From positions 1 to 25,779 of the IMG/VR virus record IMGVR_UViG_3300012924_000203: 25,779 bases of DNA, one strand, 5' to 3'. Below the pieces are notes generated by a model. The model was not told the origin of the DNA and searched no databases. It was given only the letters and a program-made list of their open reading frames with translations. This DNA comes from a virus. The stretch's first letter is position 1, and every line of letters begins with the position of its first letter. Shown piece by piece: positions 15,701-22,418 of the stretch. The translations under genes and the position numbers were made by a program.

Positions 15701-17134
15701 ACGACCGGCAATCTTGTCAACCAAGGCGTGCTGATTTCGTGGCCGCAAGTGGCTGGCGCGGTTGGTTACGACATTTACATCAACGCCGCGCGCTTGCAGT
15801 GTGCAGTTCCTGGCTTTAGCGGATTAACCCTTAGCACGACGTGGACTGGCACAACGCCGTGCGGAAATTCCACACCCTTGCTGCCGATGGGCGGACCGAC
15901 ATCGTTTTCGCTTGCCGCGCTCTATTCGCCAGCGATTAAAATCGCTTCTGGTAACGGTGGCGGAACGCTGACGCAAACGTTTCCGACGGCGACGGCGGAT
16001 CGCGCTATAACCTGGCAGGACGCCGGCGGCGTTGTTCCCATGCTGGGCGTAGCACAGAACTGGACCGCGCTGCAAACATTCAGTTCAGGGATTACCGGCA
16101 CGGGCTCAGTGGGCACGCTGACCGAACTGCTAAATCAGATCACCGCCGCTACCGCAACCAACACCATTGCCAACGGGAATAACCCGCAACTTTGGAATTG
16201 GGCGCAAACTTCAAATACACAATCCGGCATGACCTTTGGCGAGACTTCCGCGGCCACTGGTGGGACGCTGGGGAACCAGTATGGAGTGAAGTTTGTAGGC
16301 CTCGCCGGGTCCACCGCGGTCCCAGTGAATATAACTAGTTCGCTGACTGGCTCGCAGACTTTGCCAACGCTGCACATCACGCCAACGTGGAACACGTCTG
16401 GCGTGGTGGCTGGGGCAATCTTGGTCAACGTCACCAATACCGCATCGGGAACTGGTTCGCTATTGGCCGACCTTCAGATTGGCGGGACATCACAGTGGAA
16501 ACTAGATAAGGCTGGGAATACGACTCAGCTTGGCTCGGGCTCATTTGGCTCCGGCGCTCCAGCCTGTACCGCGGGAACGGCGGGAGCATTGTGTCTACAA
16601 GAAGGCACGGACACCACCAATGTTTCCGGCGCTTCGGTCATCGATGCCAATTCGACAACCCACGAATTCACCGCGTGCACCAACGGCAGCACCACTTGCG
16701 GAATGCTGGAACGGATTCAGCCGACGGTCATCCACCAAACCGCCAAAGTAGCGGCGATCTCTACGGCGACGCTGTGTGCTTCAGCGGCGGGAGCTTGCAA
16801 CGTTGCCGGACAGTACCACGTCCATTACGACTTCATCGAAACGGGAACGGCTTGCGGTACTCCGGGCACCGGCGGCGTCACTTTTCTGCTGACTTGGACC
16901 GATAGCAACGCGACGGTGCATTCGGCGGTCTCGCTGGGCATGGACGATGCCTCAGCCATCAACTCGGTTTCGCAGACTTTCCACTTCCAGACGACTTTGG
17001 CGGCGGCGTGGGCTTCGGGAGACTTCAACATTTCAACCAGCGGAGCGGTGATCCAGTACGCAACCGGATACACCGCCTGCGGAGTAGGGACGGGAACGTA
17101 CCAGCTTGACGCCGTGGTGACGCGACTGCAATGA
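12743..17134 (+). CDS. Giant Sec-exported tailspike-like protein (split beta-helix entry, Fn3-like modules)
   Basis: This 1463-aa protein starts at GTG 12743. Residues 1-23 form a clear Sec signal peptide ending ASA/QG. Residues 24-115 resemble the N-terminal domain of many phage fibres (TIYQDSALSIPVANPL then GNFAFYMSQGPLTYTISGAG). GIDVRTKGAKFNG (285-297) looks like the start of a tailspike pectate-lyase beta-helix. Its usual continuation, DDAAPIRAA...IYIPVGDF (586-612), appears only about 300 residues later, after an inserted beta-rich segment. Similar tyrosine-centred lines occur near 497 (AFRYMIYRG) and 1006 (AVGYDIYI). The last 140 residues are a beta-sandwich-like end domain. Many cysteine pairs are spaced 8-11 residues apart. 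It is probably a receptor-binding or polysaccharide-degrading protein; the export signal is unusual. Confidence 0.8.
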   Translation: MTKWLKLSFLALCFFFFANHASAQGALYHNIAWRYTPAGAFPAGGATVTICTSTATGAPCTPKLTIYQDSALSIPVANPLAQCTSSPQVGCIDNLGNFAFYMSQGPLTYTISGAGLTPYGPIPDSAIAASGVSGTLPNSSIACAPSLSFPASANASYGVTLNCNVTSSVVTGSPANGNLLSLTLLEAAPGGWTFAFPGNFVFPVGYTFDTVATHTNALTFKYDSVGAVWNLISNSGSGGGATPAGPTGTLQCTNGSILTACGAVDDGTNFTLSRDFIAQGPNPLGIDVRTKGAKFNGSAATTGTMTAGLATATLGAAQTFVNGEGITLVGAGTTLALSTPSAPTVLAADPTYMLGTNHVVANPAGNTSAAYSIRAMSIDGQITPASATTTISNQQPTLGRISVAVTTWTRANNILTVTTASPHTMVQFSYVMFTGDPNLEGAWNVTTVPDNTHITLTQNQDTRNGASAAMAAGVTPTLYYWHCNHITWSPVTNAFRYMIYRGATLIGISYPENAAVNNTAIYDSFDDFGSGLTVAPPVPAWWPTAPNTTGYNGNLTTTILSGAGTTTVTLNATAGSNTTAAQFVHDDAAPIRAAALVAQAHNESIYIPVGDFTTQSFAIQSVLTLGDTGPISIIQAGNLALNDTVYFTGGHTVTWNGFPENPQNNPTTGFQAFPQVFVGNAIPGIYLRAVGANKFANLSVNVSGVNGVGMVVDGGSIPTAIFSHMQFGSSGATNYFAKHQVFRVNNGGGSGFYWSYPVFSGGVAQGTIEPSPLMMFEGQGGEIMSMDHVELLEGTISIANTNVLNLHVDEVDDNGADMPIFNFVDTNGSGTLTLAVDISNVIDDTSARPVVNYGGNTQGYIRLSGVQGQAGGYPSVVGPGGVAVACQGERTVCFGGLGQNMGTHRGLMGAFGIDGITVTNSGTAYGVYQDAHLALSPAFTGFVYNLPQTSVTCATSGAGTANGVKLIQVGPVFGPNNAEGALSNVCTTGNLVNQGVLISWPQVAGAVGYDIYINAARLQCAVPGFSGLTLSTTWTGTTPCGNSTPLLPMGGPTSFSLAALYSPAIKIASGNGGGTLTQTFPTATADRAITWQDAGGVVPMLGVAQNWTALQTFSSGITGTGSVGTLTELLNQITAATATNTIANGNNPQLWNWAQTSNTQSGMTFGETSAATGGTLGNQYGVKFVGLAGSTAVPVNITSSLTGSQTLPTLHITPTWNTSGVVAGAILVNVTNTASGTGSLLADLQIGGTSQWKLDKAGNTTQLGSGSFGSGAPACTAGTAGALCLQEGTDTTNVSGASVIDANSTTHEFTACTNGSTTCGMLERIQPTVIHQTAKVAAISTATLCASAAGACNVAGQYHVHYDFIETGTACGTPGTGGVTFLLTWTDSNATVHSAVSLGMDDASAINSVSQTFHFQTTLAAAWASGDFNISTSGAVIQYATGYTACGVGTGTYQLDAVVTRLQ

Positions 17135-19239
17135 AACGGCTAGCCTTACTTTTCCTGCTGACCTTACTGGGCGCGATACCGGCGTTCGGCTCGGGCGCAT
17201 GCCCGGCGGCGGCAAATTATTACGATCCTGTACTGAAAACGTTCACGGCCACACTATCCAGCCTGAACGTCACGGGTTGCTGGTTCATCGACTTCACTGG
17301 CGGGGCAGATACCAACACGGGAGTTGACGAAGCCCACCCGTGGAAGCACGTCAAGGGAATGGTTGGCGCGGCCTCGACGGCTCTCGCTCACACTCCGGTT
17401 GCTGGAGATGGATTTATCTTCAAGGGTGGCGTGACCTGGGATCAGACCATTGGACGCTGGGATTTGACTGGTTCTGGCAACTCTTCCAATCCCATTTACT
17501 ATGGAATTGACCTGACGTGGTTCACTGGCGGCTCATTTACCCGGCCAATCTTCAGCGCCGGCGGGGTGGCCAACACTTACGATTCCAACACCCAGGATTT
17601 CATCAGCGGATTCAATAACCGGCCGATCAACTACGTCATTTGGGACGACACGGAGTTTACTGGATTATTTCTAATTCCAAACACCAATCCGTGTTCTGGT
17701 GGCGGTGGAACCACTTCTTGCGGCTACACCAACAATTTCTCCGGCACCAACTGGATGGTTCTCAGAACGTATACGCACAACGTTGGCCATGCGCCGTGGG
17801 CCAAAGAAATCTGCGTGAACGCGGCCACTTGCACCACGCAGGGAAACAACTCTCCACAATCCGTTCTAGTAACTTCGTTGTCAACGAGCAGCGTCACAAA
17901 TCAGTTTAGCTGCGTTGGCTGCGATTTCGTGGCGGCGGGATTTGCCGCCAACAATGGGCCGTATGCCTCCGGCGGATTTAGTAATGGCGGGAACAATGGA
18001 TTTTTTCATGTCACCGCAGTGACCACGACGACGATGACCGTTTCGACTTCGCCGGTCACTGAGGATACGGGCTATGTCACTCCCGGAATGACGCTGGTCA
18101 CGGAAGGGCCGGACACTAGCGCCGGCGTAATGGTGATCGGAACATCGAACATCGGCAATCACCTGAACGGGTTTGCACCCGGAGTAACTACGGCGGGGTT
18201 TCCGTTCAAGTATAACGTCATCGACAATCAGGACGGTTACGGAGACACCACCAATGGCCCAACGAACGCCTGCTGCCGGGGAACACTGCCCAACAGCAGC
18301 GACACTTCGCTGAACGTTTGCCGCTGGATTGCAGATTGCCATAATGCGTCCAATTCCACCGGGACCGTGGTCTCTTTTCACGACAACCGGGTGGACAATC
18401 TCTATCGCTCTTTCGATCCCGGCGACCATGAAAACTGCTACGAGGAAAATAACACCAGTTCCGGCTCTTCAACGCTTTTCTATGGGAATTACATCGAATG
18501 CGGCGACGACCCATCGAGCGCGGTGCAGTCTTGGAGCATTGGCGTTTCGGCAGGTGGAAACGTCTATGGCTTCAACAATGTATTCCCGCAAAATTCAGTC
18601 GCGCTAGTGAATGGCTCAACCACTTCCAGTGGCGGAACGATTTTCATCTATCAGAACACCGTGGCTTGCGGGCACGGAACGCCGACCAGCTCCTGCGTGA
18701 AGCTGAATGGCGCGATGAATTACAACGTGCAGAACAATTTCTGGATTACCGACAATAGCGGCGGTGGCGGAACAGCGGGCATATTCACTGGTTCAACTAC
18801 CGGCTCGGTGACCACAGCCCCGGCCTTCAGCATTACTTGCGCTGGTGGGGCGCAGACTAACAAGGGCGGCGTACAGATTTGCGCGCCAGTCGGCTCCGGG
18901 AACGGTATCGGGAACCTGAACTACACCCAGACATATTCCTACGCTCCGCTGGACGCGACCGCAGCTACCACAGTCGGGATCGGCTCGGACATCACTTCGT
19001 TTTGCGCGACGATCACGGGGTTGGATGCTGCGGCAGGGGTGGCCTGCGCATTAGATACGACCTATGGTCCGGCTTACGATTCAGTGAATCATAAAGTGAC
19101 CGGATTAGCGCGGACTGCACTGGCGCGCACCTTGGCGGCGCCGCGCAACGGAGCTTATGAGCAAGCCGCACCGACAGGGTTTGGTGGAACACTGCTACTG
19201 CCAGGAATCAAAATTGTGGGACCGGTGACAATTCAATGA
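17131..19239 (+). CDS. Sec-exported right-handed beta-helix protein
   Basis: ATG 17131 overlaps the previous stop (ATGA). The 702-aa product has a signal peptide (residues 1-20, AFG/SG). The mature N-terminus carries FIDFTGGADTNTGVDEAHPWKH and later GDGFIFKGGVTW. From memory this pattern opens many secreted right-handed beta-helix proteins of soil bacteria. The middle shows repeated Asn-rich turns typical of parallel beta-helices, such as NRVDNLYRS, YGNYIECGDD and YNVQNNFWITDN. It has over 15 cysteines, often paired (CSGGGGTTSC, CVNAATC, CVGC). It could bind or cleave host surface polysaccharide; active-site residues cannot be named. Operon coupling ties it to the giant protein upstream. Confidence 0.78.
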   Translation: MKRLALLFLLTLLGAIPAFGSGACPAAANYYDPVLKTFTATLSSLNVTGCWFIDFTGGADTNTGVDEAHPWKHVKGMVGAASTALAHTPVAGDGFIFKGGVTWDQTIGRWDLTGSGNSSNPIYYGIDLTWFTGGSFTRPIFSAGGVANTYDSNTQDFISGFNNRPINYVIWDDTEFTGLFLIPNTNPCSGGGGTTSCGYTNNFSGTNWMVLRTYTHNVGHAPWAKEICVNAATCTTQGNNSPQSVLVTSLSTSSVTNQFSCVGCDFVAAGFAANNGPYASGGFSNGGNNGFFHVTAVTTTTMTVSTSPVTEDTGYVTPGMTLVTEGPDTSAGVMVIGTSNIGNHLNGFAPGVTTAGFPFKYNVIDNQDGYGDTTNGPTNACCRGTLPNSSDTSLNVCRWIADCHNASNSTGTVVSFHDNRVDNLYRSFDPGDHENCYEENNTSSGSSTLFYGNYIECGDDPSSAVQSWSIGVSAGGNVYGFNNVFPQNSVALVNGSTTSSGGTIFIYQNTVACGHGTPTSSCVKLNGAMNYNVQNNFWITDNSGGGGTAGIFTGSTTGSVTTAPAFSITCAGGAQTNKGGVQICAPVGSGNGIGNLNYTQTYSYAPLDATAATTVGIGSDITSFCATITGLDAAAGVACALDTTYGPAYDSVNHKVTGLARTALARTLAAPRNGAYEQAAPTGFGGTLLLPGIKIVGPVTIQ

Positions 19240-19667
19240 AACGAATATTTCTCAGCCTTCTACTGATTTTTGGCCAGCCGGTTTACAACGCTGCGCCTCC
19301 ACAATCGCTCAACTCCGGCGACGTGGCAACCGTTTGGAGTGCGGAGACACCAACTCCTGGAACAGGCAATGCCGCGGCCAGCCAGCAAGTCGCGTTGACG
19401 ATTAAGGGAAGCCGTGCAGGTTCCCCGTTCAGTGTGGATGGGCAATTCAGTGCAGCGCCGGGAGCCTTTGAGGTTGACGTGCAAGTGTCGGCCACGGATT
19501 CGGATACTTCTTATCAGACTTGCTCGAATTGCAACATTACCACTGTAGACGCGACCAATCAGACTTTCCATTTGGACGCAGTGCAGGTCAACGCGAAATT
19601 CGCGCGGCTGTTGATGCGTACCAGAACGAATAGCGTCACGATCACGGCAAAAATCACAGGCGGGTAG
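19236..19667 (+). CDS. Small Sec-exported beta-sandwich-like protein
   Basis: ATG 19236 overlaps the previous stop (ATGA). The 143-aa product starts MKRIFLSLLLIFG and has a plausible but weaker Sec signal peptide, with cleavage near residue 19. The mature part of about 120 residues is rich in Ser, Thr and Val with alternating strands (QVALTIKGS, FEVDVQVSATDSD, ARLLMRTRTNSVTITAKITG). It ends in the sort of beta-sandwich seen in small virion appendage proteins. One CSNC pair is present. No catalytic motif is visible. It lies fourth of five in the exported-protein count of the window and is translationally coupled to both neighbours. Confidence 0.7.
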   Translation: MKRIFLSLLLIFGQPVYNAAPPQSLNSGDVATVWSAETPTPGTGNAAASQQVALTIKGSRAGSPFSVDGQFSAAPGAFEVDVQVSATDSDTSYQTCSNCNITTVDATNQTFHLDAVQVNAKFARLLMRTRTNSVTITAKITGG

Positions 19668-19668
19668 C

Positions 19669-20643
19669 ATGAAAAAGATAGCGATCATCGCGCTCCTACT
19701 GGCAGCGCTCAGTGGAACTGCGTTCGGACAAACTCCGAATGGGGCTTACACTTCTCCGAGTACAGCAAGTGGCAGCGGCACATCCGGACTACTGACCGTG
19801 GTGGCAGCGAAGACCGCCAGTTATCCCGGGGTGACTGGCGATTTCTCGACTGCAACCACTCCTCCCGGTTACATCCCGTTCGCGGTGACTGTGGAGAACC
19901 AGACCTACATTTTGCCAGCAACCGCTCCGGCGCTGGTGGGCGCTTGCGTGGTGATCGAGAATCTTCCCAGCTCGGCACCAAACTACATTCAAATTTTAAC
20001 TGGCGGCGCCAGGACCCTAGACACCGTGGCGTATGCTGCAGCCCCAGGCTGGCCACTTGCTCCCGGCCAATCCATGCGAATCTGCACGGATAGCGCGGCC
20101 ACCAACTACGTCTCAGAGCGCGGGAACAGCGCGGCACTGCCAGCGTTCACCAACGCGGTAGCTCCGACGTGGATCCCCACGTTTGTAGGCGGCAACTCCA
20201 ATACGCCAACTACCAATTTGGTGCCTCAAGTAATTAAAGTGGTTCTCCACGACTATACCCCCATTTCCAAAATTCAAGTTTGGATCTCCACTGGGCAAGC
20301 AGGTGCCAATTGTGATTTTGGAATTTTCGATCTGAATTCCGCCAAGCTCAGCGCGATGGGTAGCACGGCATGTACTGCTAGCGGTGCGATTGGAGGAACA
20401 GCTACATCCAGCGTGATTCTACCTCCAGGACCATATTTCATCGCTGGATGCACCACGAACAACACGGTGGCTTGGTTTGGTCCGATTAATAATGCAATTT
20501 CAGCCGTGATGACCAACTTGGGAACTTCCAATTTCGGTACAGCGGCAAACTTATGTACGGCGGTGACCAGTGCCTTGCCCGCAAACCTTGGAGCAATTAC
20601 CAACAACAACGCCGTGCAGCCTCCGGGCTTAATCGTGCAATAA
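19669..20643 (+). CDS. Sec-exported fibre-like beta-sandwich protein
   Basis: ATG 19669 lies one base after the previous stop. The 324-aa product has a textbook Sec signal peptide (MKKIAIIALLLAALSGTAFG/QT, cleavage near 20/21). The mature N-terminal domain (about 25-145) has a fibre-type beta pattern, YIPFAVTVENQTYILPA followed by VVIENLPSS. The second domain (about 155-265) has KIQVWISTGQAGANCDFGIFD and VILPPGPYFIAGC, typical of small beta-sandwich modules in phage fibres and surface proteins. Six or more cysteines are spread through the mature part. The function is probably carbohydrate or surface binding, by analogy only. A strong ribosome site after its stop starts the next, non-exported gene. 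Confidence 0.75.
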   Translation: MKKIAIIALLLAALSGTAFGQTPNGAYTSPSTASGSGTSGLLTVVAAKTASYPGVTGDFSTATTPPGYIPFAVTVENQTYILPATAPALVGACVVIENLPSSAPNYIQILTGGARTLDTVAYAAAPGWPLAPGQSMRICTDSAATNYVSERGNSAALPAFTNAVAPTWIPTFVGGNSNTPTTNLVPQVIKVVLHDYTPISKIQVWISTGQAGANCDFGIFDLNSAKLSAMGSTACTASGAIGGTATSSVILPPGPYFIAGCTTNNTVAWFGPINNAISAVMTNLGTSNFGTAANLCTAVTSALPANLGAITNNNAVQPPGLIVQ

Positions 20644-20658
20644 AAAGGAGCATCAGAA

Positions 20659-21024
20659 ATGCCAATCACTCTCGCAGTAAGCGGTATTGGGCATGGCAAC
20701 AACCAATTCCGGATCGGTGTCACACTCACCTTCACAGGAAACTATCCGACGGGCGGCGATACCGTAGATTTGACCACGATCCTCGGAGCGTCCGACGATG
20801 TTGGTGTGGCTGTTTTCAGCGCTCTTCCGGTCTACGTCGATCCGGCACTGGGCGGCGGATACGGAGCGGAATTCATTCCGGGAAGCGCGCTCAATAACTG
20901 CAAGCTCAAGGTCTTCAGCGCGCCGGGCACGGAACTGGCCGCAGGCTCTTACGCAGCCAACGCCGCACTGCTGGCCGCTTCGCTGAACAACAGTTTGGAC
21001 ATGGTCTTCGACAAACTACTGTAA
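20659..21024 (+). CDS. Small virion structural-type protein
   Basis: ATG 20659 follows AAGGAG (20645-20650) at 8 nt, the strongest ribosome site near the exported cluster. The 121-aa product begins MPITLAVSGIGHGNNQFRIGVTL without a signal peptide. Its pattern (LTFTGNYPTGGDTVDLTTI, then PVYVDPALGGGYGAEFIPGS, then LKVFSAPGTELAAGSY) resembles small minor virion proteins that recur in many phage genomes with a G(N/S)YxTGGDTVD line; the precise role is not known to me. This gene marks the return from exported to cytoplasmic products. Confidence 0.68.
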   Translation: MPITLAVSGIGHGNNQFRIGVTLTFTGNYPTGGDTVDLTTILGASDDVGVAVFSALPVYVDPALGGGYGAEFIPGSALNNCKLKVFSAPGTELAAGSYAANAALLAASLNNSLDMVFDKLL

Positions 21025-21582
21025 ATGTTACGGCTACCACACCTCGGCGCCATCGAAGGCAAAGACGCTTTCATGGGACTAACGATCCGCGCGTTGATGA
21101 ATGCCGTGAATTATTTTGGTACGGTTCACGGCACCGACCCGACTGGGAAATATCCTGCTCCCGATGCGCCGACGCGCTTGGACGTTTCAGCATCCAACGG
21201 ATTTTTCGATGCGGTGATTACCGTCGCGGCTCCGATACGCGGAGAAGAGTACTGGCTGGAGTGGGACACCACACCTGGTTTTCTGGCGCCGCGGCAGATC
21301 CACCTGGTTGCTTCGCGCAACTGGTATGGTTCACTCGGGAATCTGACTCTCTACTGGCGCGCGGCCGCGCAGTTTGTGGGCTCGGACCTGAGCGCATGGA
21401 CGGTTTACGGCGGCGCGACACCAATAGCGGTAGTCGGCGGCGGAGCCGCTGGACCGGTGCCCATGCCGACTTCCGGAAGCGGAGCGGGAGTGGGGCTCGG
21501 TGCCAATCCATTCCCACCTGTGGGAGTCGGCCGCGGACCGCTGGGGCAAGGTTTGCAAATCGGCAAGCGGTTTACCGCGTGA
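21025..21582 (+). CDS. Virion-type protein with Fn3-like domain and Gly/Pro-rich tail
   Basis: ATG 21025 follows directly on the preceding TAA. The 185-aa product has an N-terminal helical stretch (IRALMNAVNYFG). A beta-sandwich follows at about residues 50-135 with an Fn3-like strand pattern (APTRLDVSASNGFFDAVIT, EEYWLEWDTT, LTLYWRAAAQFVGSDLSAWT). The C-terminus, from about 138, is Gly/Pro/Ala-rich. No signal peptide is present. It ends in a GTGA overlap with the HTH gene. A role in the appendage or neck is possible, since such small Fn3-like proteins accompany fibre genes, but nothing in the sequence proves it. Confidence 0.68.
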   Translation: MLRLPHLGAIEGKDAFMGLTIRALMNAVNYFGTVHGTDPTGKYPAPDAPTRLDVSASNGFFDAVITVAAPIRGEEYWLEWDTTPGFLAPRQIHLVASRNWYGSLGNLTLYWRAAAQFVGSDLSAWTVYGGATPIAVVGGGAAGPVPMPTSGSGAGVGLGANPFPPVGVGRGPLGQGLQIGKRFTA

Positions 21583-22121
21583 ACCACTTTGGTCAACGGT
21601 TACTGGATTTGCGCAATGTCCGGAAGTTGAAGCCTTCGGATCTTGCGGTCAGCAGAACGTTTTTAAGCCGGGTGGAAAACGAACGGTTGCTGGCTTCGCT
21701 GGGATTTATCGAGAGGCTTTGTCAAGCCTACGGGATCGGGCTGGGCAGGCTGTTTGCTTCGGAAGAGGATTTCGAAGCAATGCTGGCCTTGGAAGAAGAG
21801 TTTGTTGAGGCGGTGAAACCATTCTTGAAGAAGTTGAACGCAGAGCAGCGCAAACAGATTCTGGCCACACTGGAAGCGGCTCCGAAGGCAGCGAAGCGGG
21901 GCCGACGAGCGTGCGATCGTATAAAGAAAGTGACCTTCGGCGAATCCAAGAAATACACGCCGCAAACGGTTTCGAGTTCCAATTCCCCGATTTATCCGAT
22001 GGAGTGTTCGCCATCAACGCCGTCGCCGAGGACCGCGATGGAATCGCGCAGGTTGCAGCGTTTCTCAAAATTACAGCCGAAAGTTACCTGTTCCTCGATC
22101 GAGAGTTCGCTGATCCACTGA
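21579..22121 (+). CDS. XRE-type helix-turn-helix regulator
   Basis: GTG 21579 overlaps the previous stop (GTGA). The 180-residue product has an XRE/Cro-C1 HTH near residues 4-46: FGQRLLDLRNVRKL, SDLAVSRTFLSRVENERL, then SLGFIERLCQAYGIGLGRLF. A helical region follows (EAMLALEEEFVEAVKPFL, LNAEQRKQILATLEAAP) and a basic KAAKRGRR near residue 110. The last 70 residues are Ser/Pro/Arg-rich and lie over the next gene in another frame, so they look like read-through rather than a domain. A DNA-binding regulator inside the virion block is unexpected. It may control the block, or form a pair with the GNAT-like gene that follows. Confidence 0.7.
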   Translation: MNHFGQRLLDLRNVRKLKPSDLAVSRTFLSRVENERLLASLGFIERLCQAYGIGLGRLFASEEDFEAMLALEEEFVEAVKPFLKKLNAEQRKQILATLEAAPKAAKRGRRACDRIKKVTFGESKKYTPQTVSSSNSPIYPMECSPSTPSPRTAMESRRLQRFSKLQPKVTCSSIESSLIH

Positions 22122-22318
22122 CGCGCTGGAAAACGCTTTTGCGGGTGCATGAAGAGATTCGCCGCAAGGCAGCGGAAGCGGGATTGAGTGAAGTTACCTG
22201 CTGGTTGCCGCCGAATCTTCCGAAAGCGTTTCATCGCAGGCTGGAGAAACTGGGATGGCAAATCGAACCCCAAAACTGGACAAGGGCGGCATTTCATATC
22301 CGGAAAGCCGTTCTCTAA
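21911..22318 (+). CDS. GNAT-like acetyltransferase-family protein
   Basis: GTG 21911 starts a 135-aa protein. MRSYKESDLRRIQEIHAANG, FAINAVAEDRDGIAQVAAFLK, TAESYLFLD and a C-terminal FHRRLEKLGWQ follow the order of GNAT proteins: first strand and helix, strands 2 to 4, then the final KLGF-like motif. From memory, similar small GNAT-like proteins with FQFPDL and W(I/L)PP segments are frequent in phage late regions. The usual acetyl-CoA loop (Q/R-x-x-G-x-G/A) is not evident, so activity is uncertain. It overlaps the HTH gene by 211 nt in the -1 frame and the next membrane protein gene by 64 nt. The substrate is unknown. Confidence 0.68.
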   Translation: MRSYKESDLRRIQEIHAANGFEFQFPDLSDGVFAINAVAEDRDGIAQVAAFLKITAESYLFLDREFADPLTRWKTLLRVHEEIRRKAAEAGLSEVTCWLPPNLPKAFHRRLEKLGWQIEPQNWTRAAFHIRKAVL

Positions 22319-22416
22319 TTGGGTACATCGTGTTGTTTGTGGCGTTCCTAGTGAGCGTGGGATTTATCGCATACATGGCGGTAGACGTCGCGAACAAGTT
22401 GATTGAGGGCAAGTAA
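22255..22416 (+). CDS. 53-aa single-span membrane protein
   Basis: This short frame runs from ATG 22255 to TAA 22414-22416. GGAG at 22243-22246 lies 8 nt before the ATG. The product starts with a basic, polar N-terminus (MANRTPKLDKGGISYPESRS). One transmembrane helix of about 21 residues follows, LIGYIVLFVAFLVSVGFIAY, then a short MAVDVANKLIEGK tail. It overlaps the GNAT-like gene by 64 nt and ends 2 nt before the next ATG. It could be a small holin-like lysis protein or a membrane anchor for DNA ejection. No endolysin is nearby, so lysis is only one option. Confidence 0.65.
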   Translation: MANRTPKLDKGGISYPESRSLIGYIVLFVAFLVSVGFIAYMAVDVANKLIEGK

Positions 22417-22418
22417 TA

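Noticed and set aside
21261-21578. In-frame upstream extension of the HTH gene to ATG 21261
   Set aside because: It would run 318 nt inside the preceding Fn3-like gene with shadow-type composition; the HTH domain starts right after GTG 21579.
21840-21940. Programmed -1 frameshift joining HTH and GNAT-like frames
   Set aside because: The frame relation is correct, but no canonical X-XXY-YYZ slippery heptamer was found near the junction. Kept only as a test in the overlap finding.
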